Source: CAYZJB01 sp964478735
GTDB lineage: Bacteria; CLD3; SB21
Assembly: GCA_964478735.1 (NCBI GenBank)
Contig: CAYZJB010000009.1
Coordinates: 4,312-68,311 of the forward strand
Length of the DNA: 64,000 nucleotides
Direction of reading: 5' to 3'
Shown here: positions 49,553 through 59,450 of the stretch, piece by piece
Position numbering within the stretch: position 1 is the first letter of the stretch
Layout of the letters: the number at the start of each line of letters is the position of its first letter
The notes under the pieces: model-generated
Databases searched by the model: none
Seen by the model: the letters and a program-made list of their open reading frames with translations, nothing else
What the model was told of the DNA's origin: nothing
Translations under genes and position numbers: made by a program

Positions 49553-51252
49553 ATGCGAGCCATTCTCATTCTCGGCCTGTTAGCCGTCGTGCCGCTGTCG
49601 GCACAACAAAAACTTGTCGTCGCGAAAGACGGCAGCGGACGTTTTACCTCGCTTCAGGCAGCCGTGGATGCCGGCGCCCCGGGCGATGCCATTCTGATTA
49701 AAGCGGGGGATTACTTCGAAAGCGTACGCATCAACGGTAAAAGGGATTTGACGATCGAAGGACAGGGAACCGTCTGGCTTAAAGCCGACGGCGACAGTGA
49801 TATCTTAACGGTTAATAACAGCTCGGGGATTATCGTACGTGGAATCCATGGAATTCACACGTCGGAAGGCGGCTGTTACAACAATGTTTTCGGAATCTTC
49901 GACTCACGCGGCGTTGCATTCTACGACTGCATGGCCAACGGATCCGGGATCTATGGATTCGATATTTCCGGTTCGACCGGCGTGATTCTCGCGGACAATG
50001 ACGTCGTCCATTGTTCGTCCGTCGGCATTTCGATCGATAAAGCAACGTACGTTTCCGCCGTTCGCAACGTCATTTCGGAAAATCGGGACTGGCGGACGTT
50101 GTCGATCGGTTCATCGGCGAAAGTGATTTTCAAAAATAACACGGTCGTTCGCAACGTCGGCATTCCGCTGGTCATGACCGACAGCCGGGACGTCCAGTTT
50201 TATAACAACATTATCGCATTCAATCACCACACCGACCATAAAAAAGCGGTTCTAAATGCGACTGAGGGGTGTTACGAACTGAATTTTCAGCACAACATCG
50301 TGTATTCCAACGAATCCGTGACGGGTCAGGTGTACGATTTCGACAACATGGGAACGGAAACCGTCGTCACAGATCATCTGGCGTTGGACCCGCGCTTTGT
50401 CGACGTATCCAGCGGCGATTACCGTCTGGGACGGAACTCACCCGCCGTTCGGTCGGGACTTGACGACGAAGACATCGGTGCCGTTACCACGACGACTACC
50501 GACAACGATGCGGACCACTGGCTCTGGCTGGCGGACGGGGCGTACGGCCAACGGGAATTCGACGTGGCGCTGTTTTTCTATCAGGCCGTTCTGACCCGAC
50601 GGTCGAATGACACAACCGCGCATATAGGGGCAGGCAACGCGTATCTCAACATGCGCCGTTTCGACAACGCAGCGTTTCATTATCAGAAAACGCTGGATCT
50701 CGACCGGAATAATGTCACCGCGATGTACAACTTTGCATGTTTGTATTCGCTCAAGTATGAAATCACGGCAGCGCTCGACTGGCTTGAACGGGCGTTGCGT
50801 GCCGGCTTTCATGATCGTGAGGTGATCGACACGGACGCGGACCTTCTCAATCTGCGCGATCAACCGCGGTTTTACGATCTTATGAAAAAATACCTGCCCG
50901 GGACCGGTGATGCAGAATTTGACGAAGGGGTGCGATACTATCAGGCCGGAGACTTGCAAAACGCTGAACGCGTTTTCCAATCCGTTGCCTCCAAACAACC
51001 TCAGATGGCGGAAGCGCGATACTACCTCGGGCNNNNNNNNNNNNNNNNNNNNNNNNNNNNNNNNNNNNNNNNNNNNNNNNNNNNNNNNNNNNNNNNNNNN
51101 NNNNNNNNNNNNNNNNNNNNNNNNNNNNNNNNCGCGCTTTTCAGAACGGCTATCGGGACGTCGAACACATGGATCAGGACAGCGATCTCGATTTCATTCG
51201 CGATCACCCGCGGTTTAAAGACCTTGTTCGAACCTATGGAGGCCGGAGATGA
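49553..51252 (+). CDS. Secreted beta-helix/TPR protein (interrupted by assembly gap)
   Basis: Signal peptide MRAILILGLLAVVPLSAQ. Residues 20-320 form a right-handed beta-helix of the pectate-lyase/NosD type (GRFTSLQAAVDAGAPGDAIL, then repeated NN..I/V rungs such as VIFKNNTVVRN). About 330-480 are TPR repeats (NAYLNMRRFDNAAFHYQKTL). A 100-N gap (51033-51132) breaks the frame, but the sequence after it continues the gene (DSDLDFIRDHPRFKDLVRTY) to TGA at 51250-51252. The stop overlaps the caspase gene start (ATGA), so it heads that operon. Confidence 0.8.
51033..51132. other. Assembly gap (100 N) inside the beta-helix/TPR gene
   Basis: Exactly 100 N within the TPR part. True missing length unknown; the frames on the two sides differ by the arbitrary N count. 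Confidence 0.98.
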
Positions 51253-53285
51253 AAGGCGTTATGTGCTTCATCGTTCTGACGACGGCTCCTCTTCGGGCAC
51301 AGGATGCAACGGCAGGATTTGGTACAGGGACTTGGTCCGCTCAGCCTGCATTTTTTCTCGCAGAATCGCAAAGCGGGCTTAAACGGCTGGCCATTTCACC
51401 CGACGGACGCTTTCTCGCGTCCACGGTCAGCGGCGCCGTCAACGTGTTCGATCTCGAATCGCGAAAACTTTTATACACGCTCGATATGGTCTCGTCGTCG
51501 GCCGTCTTCAGTCTCGCATTCAGCTGGGATGGAACCCGGCTTGCGGGCGGCGCCAATGGCCTCATTAAGATCTGGGGTCTTAACGACGGCCGGATATTAC
51601 GTTCGATCTGGACAAAGGTCGGTGCGCACAATGCGCTGGCTTTTTCACCCGATGGGGCCGTCGTAGCGGCCGGTAATTACGACCAGACGATACGTTTGTA
51701 CAACGCTTCCGATGGATTGGAAATCAAGGTTTTGAAAGGGCATTCGTCACCGGTTGAGGCCGTCGAGTTTTCACTGGACGGTCAGCGTTTGGTCAGTTGC
51801 AGCGGCGATCTGTCGATCAAGATATGGAACGTTGCAACGGGAACCGAAGAACGGGTTTTTTCCGGTCATCTCAATCGGATTCAGAACGCGCAATGGTCGG
51901 CCGACGGCGAACGAATTTTTTCTTCGGCGGAAGACAAGTCGGCCCGCTGGTGGTCGACGGCGAACGGAGAAGAGATTTCCACATGGCCCGGGGTGCCGTC
52001 GGCAGGAGTGCTGTTGAGTCCGGATGAAAAATTTATCATCGCCAAAAAGCCACGGGCCGTTGTTTTGATCGGACCAACCGGTGAGACGGTTCTGGAATTG
52101 ACGACGGACAAACTCAATGCTGCCGTGCTCGCCGTTTCGCCCGACGGCCGATGGATCGCGGCGGCGTCGCATTCCGGTTCCGGCGTTTTTGTCTGGCCCA
52201 TTCAGGGTCTGTCGCCTTCAAAAAAATACGGCCGTTACGTCAAAGTCGGTGTTACGCTGGCCGACAAAACGCCGCCATCCATCGTGGTGTTTGAACCAAA
52301 ATCACGCGAGTCCGTCGTCCCGGAAAATCAAAAAACGGCGATTCTCAAAGGGCGTATCACGGACGAAGGCGGCGTATACGAAGTGACCGTCAACGGCCGC
52401 GACGTCGACGTTTCGAAAACGGGCGACTTTGCCGCGGAGGAAAATCTGGCTTTTGGCGATAATGTCTTTCGGATCCGTGCCGTCGATAAGTCCGGTAACG
52501 TTTCTGAAACGACGTTGACCGTTCGACGTCAAACCGCATCGTTGCAAACAGCGACGACCGCGGGACGAAGCGGCAAGGATTACGCACTGATTTTTGCCAT
52601 CGGGGAGTACGCCGAATGGCCCGCGTTGGTCAATCCGGTTCCGGACGCGAACGCGATTGCCGGTGAATTGCGCTCGCGATACGGATTCGAGACGGACGTC
52701 GTGGTCAATCCGACGTTGCCGAAAATTTTGACGCGGCTGCGGGATTATGCCGGACGCACGTTCGGTCCCGACGATCAGTTGTTCATCCTTTTTGCGGGAC
52801 ACGGGCAATTTGACGACATCTTCAACGAAGGGTACCTCGTTGCGAAGGATTCGAAGCTCAACGACGACGTCAAAACCAGTTATCTCTCTCACTCCAACTT
52901 ACGCACGGTGATCAATAATATTCCGAACAACCATATCTTTCTCGCCATCGATGCCTGTTTCGGCGGAACGTTCGATCCGAAGATCGCGTCGCGGGGCGAC
53001 GACGGCGGCATGAGCCGGCAGGATTTTATCGCCCTTAAAATGCGGTACAAAACGCGCCGTTACGTCACGTCAGGCGGCAAGGAATACGTTCCGGATGGAA
53101 CGCCGGGCCGACATTCCCCGTTTGCCGCTCGACTGATCGAAGCCCTGCGCAGCAACGGTGGCGACGACGGGATTTTGACGTTGAGCGAACTGGCGGGGTT
53201 TATCGAAAAAGTTTCTCCGCAGCCCCGCATGGGCGAATTCGGCGTCAATGAACCCGGCAGCGATTTTTTGTTTATTAAAAAATAA
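51249..53285 (+). CDS. Secreted WD40-Ig-caspase protein (peptidase C14-like), short paralogue
   Basis: 678 aa. Short signal peptide (MKGVMCFIVLTTAPLRAQ). One WD40 propeller at about 40-320 (SPDGRFLASTVSGAVNVFDL; GHSSPVEAVEFSLDGQRLVS). An Ig-like domain occupies about 340-425 (TPPSIVVFEP..VNGRDV..GDNVFRIRAVDKSGN). A caspase domain begins at KDYALIFAIGEY (444), with the catalytic dyad His518 (FAGHGQFD) and Cys570 (IDACFGGTFD). The family are cysteine proteases, often Arg/Lys-specific (orthocaspases). The unusual points are the export signal and the partner 17 bases downstream. Confidence 0.9.
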   Translation: MKGVMCFIVLTTAPLRAQDATAGFGTGTWSAQPAFFLAESQSGLKRLAISPDGRFLASTVSGAVNVFDLESRKLLYTLDMVSSSAVFSLAFSWDGTRLAGGANGLIKIWGLNDGRILRSIWTKVGAHNALAFSPDGAVVAAGNYDQTIRLYNASDGLEIKVLKGHSSPVEAVEFSLDGQRLVSCSGDLSIKIWNVATGTEERVFSGHLNRIQNAQWSADGERIFSSAEDKSARWWSTANGEEISTWPGVPSAGVLLSPDEKFIIAKKPRAVVLIGPTGETVLELTTDKLNAAVLAVSPDGRWIAAASHSGSGVFVWPIQGLSPSKKYGRYVKVGVTLADKTPPSIVVFEPKSRESVVPENQKTAILKGRITDEGGVYEVTVNGRDVDVSKTGDFAAEENLAFGDNVFRIRAVDKSGNVSETTLTVRRQTASLQTATTAGRSGKDYALIFAIGEYAEWPALVNPVPDANAIAGELRSRYGFETDVVVNPTLPKILTRLRDYAGRTFGPDDQLFILFAGHGQFDDIFNEGYLVAKDSKLNDDVKTSYLSHSNLRTVINNIPNNHIFLAIDACFGGTFDPKIASRGDDGGMSRQDFIALKMRYKTRRYVTSGGKEYVPDGTPGRHSPFAARLIEALRSNGGDDGILTLSELAGFIEKVSPQPRMGEFGVNEPGSDFLFIKK

Positions 53286-53302
53286 CGATTGAGGACGAAT
53301 CG

Positions 53303-56300
53303 ATGAAGACCCTGGTGATGCTTGTGTGGTGCGCATCGTCGATGGCCGCGCAGACGGTCATTACGAAATGGAATATTCTGAGCGGGCATACCCATCAGAT
53401 CGCCGACATGACCTTCAGCCCGAACGGCAAGTATCTCGCGAGCGTCGGCTATTACCACGAAGGGCGGATATGGGACGTCGAGAAAAAGACCCTTCACAAA
53501 ACTATCGACCATGAAGAACAATTCTACGTCTCCTCCGCGGCGTTTTCACCGGACGGCAAGCTTCTTGTAACCGGGACGAAAGGACGGAAACTGATTACCG
53601 AACGTGAAGGCGTGATGTTTTTGTGGAACGTCGAGACGGGAGGGATGATCAGAAAAATCGAAGTCGGTTCCGGTGAGATCAACGACGTGGCATACAGTCC
53701 GGACGGCCAGTACGTCGCGTGTGCCAACAAGGAAAAGACCATCAGCATTTTTTCGACGACGGGAAAATTACTCAAGACGTTAACGGGCCATGACCGCCCG
53801 GTTCGTGCGATCGAATTCAGCCCGGATGGAAAAAAATTACTCAGCGTACAGGAATTCGGCGGGATGGCATTGTGGGACGTGGCGACCGGGGAAAACCTTG
53901 CCACGTGGACGAATAAACGGGACCGGCCGTCGTCCGTAGGATTTACACGTGACGGCAAGATCATGTATTGCCTGCAGCCGGGAAGCGGCGTCGATTGCTG
54001 GAAGGTCGAAACCGGTGAACCCATGACCCCGAAGGTTTTTTCCGACCCCAAAAAATTTCGCCCGGCGTCCGTCAGTTCCGATCTAGAATTTTTTATGGCA
54101 AAACGTTTTCATTACCTGAGTCTTTTCAGTCTGGCGTCGTCGGACACCCTGTTCAAAATCAACGACTATCCGAAAGCCTACGAGTCCCAGCACACGTTTT
54201 CGCCGGACGGCAGATGGTTTGCCGCTTCCGATCGGAACGGGTCGCTCATTTTATGGTCGCTGGGTGTGCCAGCATCTTATGACGTGCGCCGATCGGCAAG
54301 CGCCGAGGCATCGTTTGAGTCGCTGGTCGGTGGTTCCACCGCGGCCATCGTCAAAGCGGAAAAAGTTGAAATCCAGACCGACGTCTGGAAACGCCTGTCC
54401 GGCCACACGGATCAGGTTCGCGGCATCGGTTTCATTTCCGGTGGACATCTGCTCGCGTCGGCCGGTTTTGACAAATCGGGACGGATATGGAATATCGACG
54501 TGGGCCAGGTCGTACGCAATTTGGCCGGCCATACCGCGCCCATCCAGCATTTGACGACGAGCTACGACGGGAAGTGGATTCTCAGCGGCGGTGGCGATCA
54601 AACGATTCGGATCTGGGACGCGGCGTCAGGTCAGCCGATCCGTACTCTCGCGTCGGATCAGGGATATTCGGTTTTTTCCATTGCCGTCAGTCAGGACAAA
54701 CGGTACGTCGCCGCCGGGACTCAGTATAAAAAAATTCTTGTCTGGGACGGTCGGACGGGTCAAAAGCTCAAAACATTCGAAGGATCGGATCGCCCGATCT
54801 ACGCCGTTGCGTTCAGCAAGGACGGAAGTTTTTTATTCGGCGTAACCGGCCTCCAGATCAAACGCTGGACGATCACGACGGGTGAGGCGACGATGCTGCG
54901 GGGCCATTCGTTCGAGTCCGGCCACAAACATTACGTCAACACGCTCGCCGCCAGTCCTGACGGGCGCTGGCTGGCGAGCGGAGGCAACGACAATCGTGTG
55001 GTGCTCTGGGACGCGAATTCGTTGCAGGAAGTACGCGAGATGAAGGGGCACAGCGGTGAAATCCACTGTCTGACGTTTTCCAATGACGGCGGCCTGCTGG
55101 CCAGCGGCGGCGCCGACAAGGCCGTCAAACTCTGGTTGACCACTGACGGAAAAATGTTACGAACGTTTTCCGGCAATAACCATGAGATACGCTGCGTGGC
55201 TTTTTCTTCCGACGGACGTTTCCTGGCCGCATCCGATGAAGGCGGCGAGATCGTTACATGGCAAATTCCCGACAACCTGTTAACCGGAGGAAAAATTTCA
55301 GCAGACAACACACCGCCCGTCATCACGGTGATCGAGCCGGCGGTCAAACGCGGCATGCGTCAGGCGATTCCGGCCAAAGACCTCGTCGTGCGCGGTACGG
55401 CAACCGATGAGAGCGGGATTCTGGAGGTCACGGTCAACGGGGTCGAAGCTCGTGTTACGGAAAAAGGCGAATTTGCCGCCAGTGTCAAATTGACCATCGG
55501 TGACAATTTGATCACCGTCCGTGCCGTCGATACGAAAGACAATGCGGCGCAGGAAACGTTCACGGTCCTTCGGGAAACGGAGACGAAATCTGCGACGGTC
55601 GTCAAGTCGATCGCTCGAACCGATTATGCGCTCGTGATCGCGACCGACGAATACGATTCCTGGCCCGATCTCGTCAATCCGATCAACGACAGCCGTGCGT
55701 TGGAGAAAGAACTGACGGAACATTACGGTTTCAAGGTCGAACGGATCGAAAACCCGAACCTTTCCGGTATAATGGCCAAACTCCGCGAATACGCGCAGAA
55801 ACCGTACGCCGATAAGGACCAGTTCTTTATCTTTATTGCAGGTCACGGCCAGTTTGACAACGTGTTCAAAGAAGGTTATCTGGTCGCGAAAGACAGCAAG
55901 CGGGACGATGAATTGCGAACGTCGTACATGTCGCATTCCAACCTGCGGACCATCGTGAATAACATTCCGTGCAAACATATCTTTCTCGTCATGGACGTTT
56001 GTTTTGGCGGGACCTTCGATCCTTTGATCGCATCGCGGGGCGATGAATATTCCGATATGTCGAAAGATGAGTTTATCGAGCGCAAACTCAAACAAACGAC
56101 GCGCAAGTACATGACGTCGGGCGGCAAGGAATACGTGCCGGACGGCGTTCCGGGCCGGCATTCGCCGTTTGCTCGCCGCCTGCTCGAGGCCCTCCGCAGC
56201 TACGGCGGCGCCGACGGTATTCTGACGCTGGCTGAACTGCAGGCATTCGTTGAAAAAACCTCACCTCAACCGCAAAGCGGTAAATTCGGCAACGACGAAG

Positions 56301-56332
56301 CGGGGAGCGATTTTTTATTTATCGTGCGATGA
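53303..56332 (+). CDS. Secreted WD40-WD40-Ig-caspase protein (peptidase C14-like), long paralogue
   Basis: 1009 aa. Signal peptide MKTLVMLVWCASSMAAQ. Two WD40 propellers, at about 25-330 and 365-665 (GHTHQIADMTFSPNGKYLAS; GHTDQVRGIGF..; GHSGEIHCLTFSNDGGLLAS), then an Ig-like domain (TPPVITVIEPAV; VNGVEARV) and the caspase domain with His848 (IAGHGQFD) and Cys900 (MDVCFGGTFD). From the Ig part onward it is closely similar to the short paralogue, so a propeller was gained or lost. The stop overlaps a tiny ORF at 56329. Both catalytic residues are intact, so it should be active. Confidence 0.9.
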   Translation: MKTLVMLVWCASSMAAQTVITKWNILSGHTHQIADMTFSPNGKYLASVGYYHEGRIWDVEKKTLHKTIDHEEQFYVSSAAFSPDGKLLVTGTKGRKLITEREGVMFLWNVETGGMIRKIEVGSGEINDVAYSPDGQYVACANKEKTISIFSTTGKLLKTLTGHDRPVRAIEFSPDGKKLLSVQEFGGMALWDVATGENLATWTNKRDRPSSVGFTRDGKIMYCLQPGSGVDCWKVETGEPMTPKVFSDPKKFRPASVSSDLEFFMAKRFHYLSLFSLASSDTLFKINDYPKAYESQHTFSPDGRWFAASDRNGSLILWSLGVPASYDVRRSASAEASFESLVGGSTAAIVKAEKVEIQTDVWKRLSGHTDQVRGIGFISGGHLLASAGFDKSGRIWNIDVGQVVRNLAGHTAPIQHLTTSYDGKWILSGGGDQTIRIWDAASGQPIRTLASDQGYSVFSIAVSQDKRYVAAGTQYKKILVWDGRTGQKLKTFEGSDRPIYAVAFSKDGSFLFGVTGLQIKRWTITTGEATMLRGHSFESGHKHYVNTLAASPDGRWLASGGNDNRVVLWDANSLQEVREMKGHSGEIHCLTFSNDGGLLASGGADKAVKLWLTTDGKMLRTFSGNNHEIRCVAFSSDGRFLAASDEGGEIVTWQIPDNLLTGGKISADNTPPVITVIEPAVKRGMRQAIPAKDLVVRGTATDESGILEVTVNGVEARVTEKGEFAASVKLTIGDNLITVRAVDTKDNAAQETFTVLRETETKSATVVKSIARTDYALVIATDEYDSWPDLVNPINDSRALEKELTEHYGFKVERIENPNLSGIMAKLREYAQKPYADKDQFFIFIAGHGQFDNVFKEGYLVAKDSKRDDELRTSYMSHSNLRTIVNNIPCKHIFLVMDVCFGGTFDPLIASRGDEYSDMSKDEFIERKLKQTTRKYMTSGGKEYVPDGVPGRHSPFARRLLEALRSYGGADGILTLAELQAFVEKTSPQPQSGKFGNDEAGSDFLFIVR

Positions 56333-56406
56333 CGTTTGTGACAGAGAACCCGCGTTCAAAAACCCGGGAACAGATCGCCGGTGCGATCAAAGACGCTCTC
56401 GGGTAG
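56329..56406 (+). CDS. Very small ORF coupled to the caspase gene
   Basis: 25 codons, starting in an ATGA overlap with the long caspase gene and ending TAG at 56404-56406. The predicted peptide is charged and helical (TREQIAGAIKDALG at its end). No family. The overlap resembles the other coupled genes of this cluster, so it may be translated, but so short an ORF can arise by chance. Confidence 0.3.
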   Translation: MTFVTENPRSKTREQIAGAIKDALG

Positions 56407-56478
56407 GTAGAAAATCCATTGACATCACGCTCCGAATGGTTGACCTTGCAAAACACCTTGCACGGAGAGGAGAGAGGC

Positions 56479-58449
56479 ATGAATACGATCCACCGCTGGC
56501 TGATCGTTATAAGTGCGTTGTCGATGGCCCTCGGCAAACACACGCAGGCCCAGGATGCCAATTACTATTACCGGCTGACGACGATGTGGCAGGGCGACGA
56601 AAAGTCGCTTGACGTCGTCAATGACGGAAATAACAACCGTCTGTGGCTGAACGCCACCGTATCAAGTTCCGGACAATTCTGGAAACTGACGCCGCTCCAT
56701 GACGGGTACTTCCGCCTTACGAGCGATTTGCTCGGCGATGGTAAATCGCTGGACATCATCAACGACGGACAGAACAACAACACGCCCACCATGGCGAATA
56801 CGGGCAACTACTCGGGTCAATACTGGAAGATCAGTCCGCTGGGAAACGGTTACTACCGGTTGACAACGAACTGGCAGGGAGACGCGAAGTCGCTCGATAT
56901 TGTTAATGACGGACAAAACAACAACCGGCCGATTCTGTCCAATACCGGTGACTACACGGGCCAGTACTGGAAACTGACCCGACTTCATCGGGTTGGAGAA
57001 TCCGCGTCCCAGTCCGCGGCAATGAACTTGGCCCTCGGCAAGTTCTGCTCGACGAGCAGCCGTTCCCAGTGGTCGAACAATGAACAAGGCGCCGTCGACG
57101 GAATCAAAAACGGCGGTTTCGGATTTCATACCGAATCCGGCCCAGCATGGTGGCAGGTCGACCTGGAAAATAGCTGTACACTCGTCAACGTTGTGATTTT
57201 CAACCGAATGGACTGCTGCCCGGAGCGTGCGCGGTACATTCAGATTTTATTGTCAGGCGACGGCGTGAATTTTACAACGGCTTATGCACACAACGGCAGC
57301 GCCTTCGGTGGCGTTTCGGATGGACGTCCTCTCAACGTGGCGCTCCACGGTGCGACGGCGCGTTACGTACGACTTCAGATTACCTCCGGCGATTATTTCC
57401 ATCTTGACGAAGTGGAAGTGTATGGAGTTCCCGCCGCCGGCGATGAACGTCGGTCGGAAAATCAGGTTCTCGATCTTCAAGGAGGGTACATCGACTGCGG
57501 AAATCCGGGCAATTTGCGATACAGCCGCTCGTTTACACTCGAAGCTAAAATTTTCGCCGACTCATGGACATCTGAGAGTTGGAGAGGTTCCATCATCGGC
57601 AAAGACGACTGGGCAGAAGGCTCCCGGGGCTTTGTGATGCGGACGGGCGACAACGGGCGGCTCTCCATGACCCTGGGGCCTACGGGCGATAACGGATGGC
57701 CTGAAGCGTTGTCTCCACCAACGATGAAACTTCGCCAGTGGCATCACGTGGCCGGAACGTACGACGGCTCCGTCTTGAAATTATACATCGACGGTCAGCC
57801 GGCCGGATCGGCGGCGTATCACGGCAGCGTTGCCGAATCGCCGTATCCGTTGAAAATAGGGTCCAGCGGCTACGACGACTCGAGACTTTTCGACGGCCGG
57901 ATCGACAACGTGCGCATCTGGAACCGCGCGTTATCGGCCGATGAAATCCGCGACGCCGTGAATGCGGCTTGTACCGGAAACGAAGAAGGCCTTGCGTTGA
58001 TGTACGACTTCGATGAGTCCGTCTCCGGGCGCGTCAAGGACGGCACGGCTTTCGGAAATCACGGAACGTTCAAAGGAAAAGCGCGGCTTGTTGCGGCATC
58101 GCAGACGACGGGTGAAGAGGGCGCCCATCATAAAACAGGTGACGGTGCCGGCGGAGTCGCGTTCGACTTTACGAAATACAAGATGAACCCGCCGCAGGAG
58201 GTCGGTATCCTGTTGACCCTGGCGGGTGTCTCGCAGGAGGACACGGACCTGGCGTGTACGGTGCTCGGTGCGGCGGCTTATGTGATCCAAAATGCAAAAT
58301 CCATTTCCCTCAAAAAATCCGACGTCAACGATCTGTTGCAAAAGGTCCTGCAATTGAAGGCGAAGAAAATTTACAAGATCCCGTTTTTCCAGAAACTCAT
58401 TGCCAACGGTGAAAAGGACCTGAATAAATTGCTCAAGAACATGCAATGA
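56479..58449 (+). CDS. Secreted lectin-like protein: ricin-B, F5/8C and LamG domains
   Basis: 656 aa from the ATG at 56479 with GGAGAGGAGAGAGG upstream. Signal peptide ending THTQAQ. Residues 28-175 are a beta-trefoil of three clear lobes (each YYRLTT.WQGD.KSLD, then GQYWKL). About 180-325 are a discoidin/F5-8C domain (NLALGKFCSTSSRSQWSNNE, WWQVDLENSC). About 335-545 are a LamG-like jelly roll (SFTLEAKIFADS, WHHVAGTYDGSVLKLYIDGQ, FDGRIDNVRIWNRALSADEI). A helical C-terminal tail follows (560-656). Binding of glycans on the outside is likely. Same direction as the caspase genes. Confidence 0.88.
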   Translation: MNTIHRWLIVISALSMALGKHTQAQDANYYYRLTTMWQGDEKSLDVVNDGNNNRLWLNATVSSSGQFWKLTPLHDGYFRLTSDLLGDGKSLDIINDGQNNNTPTMANTGNYSGQYWKISPLGNGYYRLTTNWQGDAKSLDIVNDGQNNNRPILSNTGDYTGQYWKLTRLHRVGESASQSAAMNLALGKFCSTSSRSQWSNNEQGAVDGIKNGGFGFHTESGPAWWQVDLENSCTLVNVVIFNRMDCCPERARYIQILLSGDGVNFTTAYAHNGSAFGGVSDGRPLNVALHGATARYVRLQITSGDYFHLDEVEVYGVPAAGDERRSENQVLDLQGGYIDCGNPGNLRYSRSFTLEAKIFADSWTSESWRGSIIGKDDWAEGSRGFVMRTGDNGRLSMTLGPTGDNGWPEALSPPTMKLRQWHHVAGTYDGSVLKLYIDGQPAGSAAYHGSVAESPYPLKIGSSGYDDSRLFDGRIDNVRIWNRALSADEIRDAVNAACTGNEEGLALMYDFDESVSGRVKDGTAFGNHGTFKGKARLVAASQTTGEEGAHHKTGDGAGGVAFDFTKYKMNPPQEVGILLTLAGVSQEDTDLACTVLGAAAYVIQNAKSISLKKSDVNDLLQKVLQLKAKKIYKIPFFQKLIANGEKDLNKLLKNMQ

Positions 58450-58586
58450 GGCATGCAAATACGGCAATCGGCGATCGGGGTGAACAGTTTGTTCGCGGCT
58501 TTTACCAAAACTTTATCGCTTGTTCATGATGGAATGGGAAAACGATTTCCTCGAAACAGGAAAAAAACTATCTCGACCCTGAGTCG

Positions 58587-59450
58587 ATGAATATCTGGTT
58601 GGATGACAAAAGGGGTGCGCTGGTCGACTGGATCACGCAGAAGTGGGTGATCCTTACGGGCAAGCGCATTATGTTTGACTCGTACCCCTGGCTGGAAGCG
58701 CCGATGGGAAAACCGGTCGGCATCGGCCGCGATTTTTATGAGCTATACGCGAGGGAAAATCGGCTCAGGATCGAAAATCGATCCGACGCGGGGCTACTGG
58801 ATCATTTCGGAGCCCTCGATGACGGAAAATTCGACGTCCGTAGGATCGATCCACAAGTGGCCGATTTTTACGAACGCACGTCGTCGTATGAAATGGACGC
58901 ATGGTCGGAATGGTGCTCGTTCTTCAAACCCTTCGGCCTCATTCTGTCATATCTGTTCAGCAAACGATTGCAGCAGTTGAATGTGCCGCTGTCTCCTCTG
59001 GACACGGCCGCGGGCGTGCGGAGTAAAATCCTGAAGCTGAGCGATCCCGATTCCGGAAAGGTCCGGCATACGGCGTGGGTACGTGAACTCATCCGGAGCG
59101 ATCACGTCATATACGCGGGAAGTTATTCGACCGTCTATATGCCGGGTTACGGCGGAACGTGCATCAAAGTGGCATTTCCATTGCCCAATGGAAACGCGCT
59201 CGTCATCATGAAACCGGAAATTTTACCGGATGGTTCGTTTCAGGTAACGTCTGCCGGCCGCCGGTTTGGTGATCCGGGGTTTTATTTTACATTGCACGAC
59301 AGGAATGGAAAATACTATGCGCGCTACGTCAGGTCATTCAGAGAAAGTATTCGGGTCTATGTTTCAGGGAATGCAGTGCGCGCCGATCACGTATTGACCC
59401 TGTTCAGTCTGCGTGTGTTGCATATCCACTACAAATTGACGAAGAAGTAA
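58587..59450 (+). CDS. Protein of unknown function next to the caspase/lectin cluster
   Basis: 287 aa, no signal peptide. The start is the first possible ATG after an in-frame stop; no strong ribosome site. It has no motif I recognise. It is rich in aromatic residues and appears to be two alpha/beta domains: a helical first half (ALVDWITQKWVILTGKRIMF; WSEWCSFFKPFGLILSYLFS) and a beta-rich second half (HVIYAGSYSTVYMPGYGGTC, ALVIMKPEILPDGSFQVTSA, ..DPGFYFTLHDRNGKYYARYV). It could be a cytoplasmic partner of the secreted cluster, but only position suggests this. Confidence 0.6.
   Translation: MNIWLDDKRGALVDWITQKWVILTGKRIMFDSYPWLEAPMGKPVGIGRDFYELYARENRLRIENRSDAGLLDHFGALDDGKFDVRRIDPQVADFYERTSSYEMDAWSEWCSFFKPFGLILSYLFSKRLQQLNVPLSPLDTAAGVRSKILKLSDPDSGKVRHTAWVRELIRSDHVIYAGSYSTVYMPGYGGTCIKVAFPLPNGNALVIMKPEILPDGSFQVTSAGRRFGDPGFYFTLHDRNGKYYARYVRSFRESIRVYVSGNAVRADHVLTLFSLRVLHIHYKLTKK

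Noticed and set aside
56250..56612. A 120-aa plus-strand frame across the caspase/lectin junction
   Set aside because: It is an out-of-frame shadow of two well-supported genes with a composition typical of shadows (Arg-rich).
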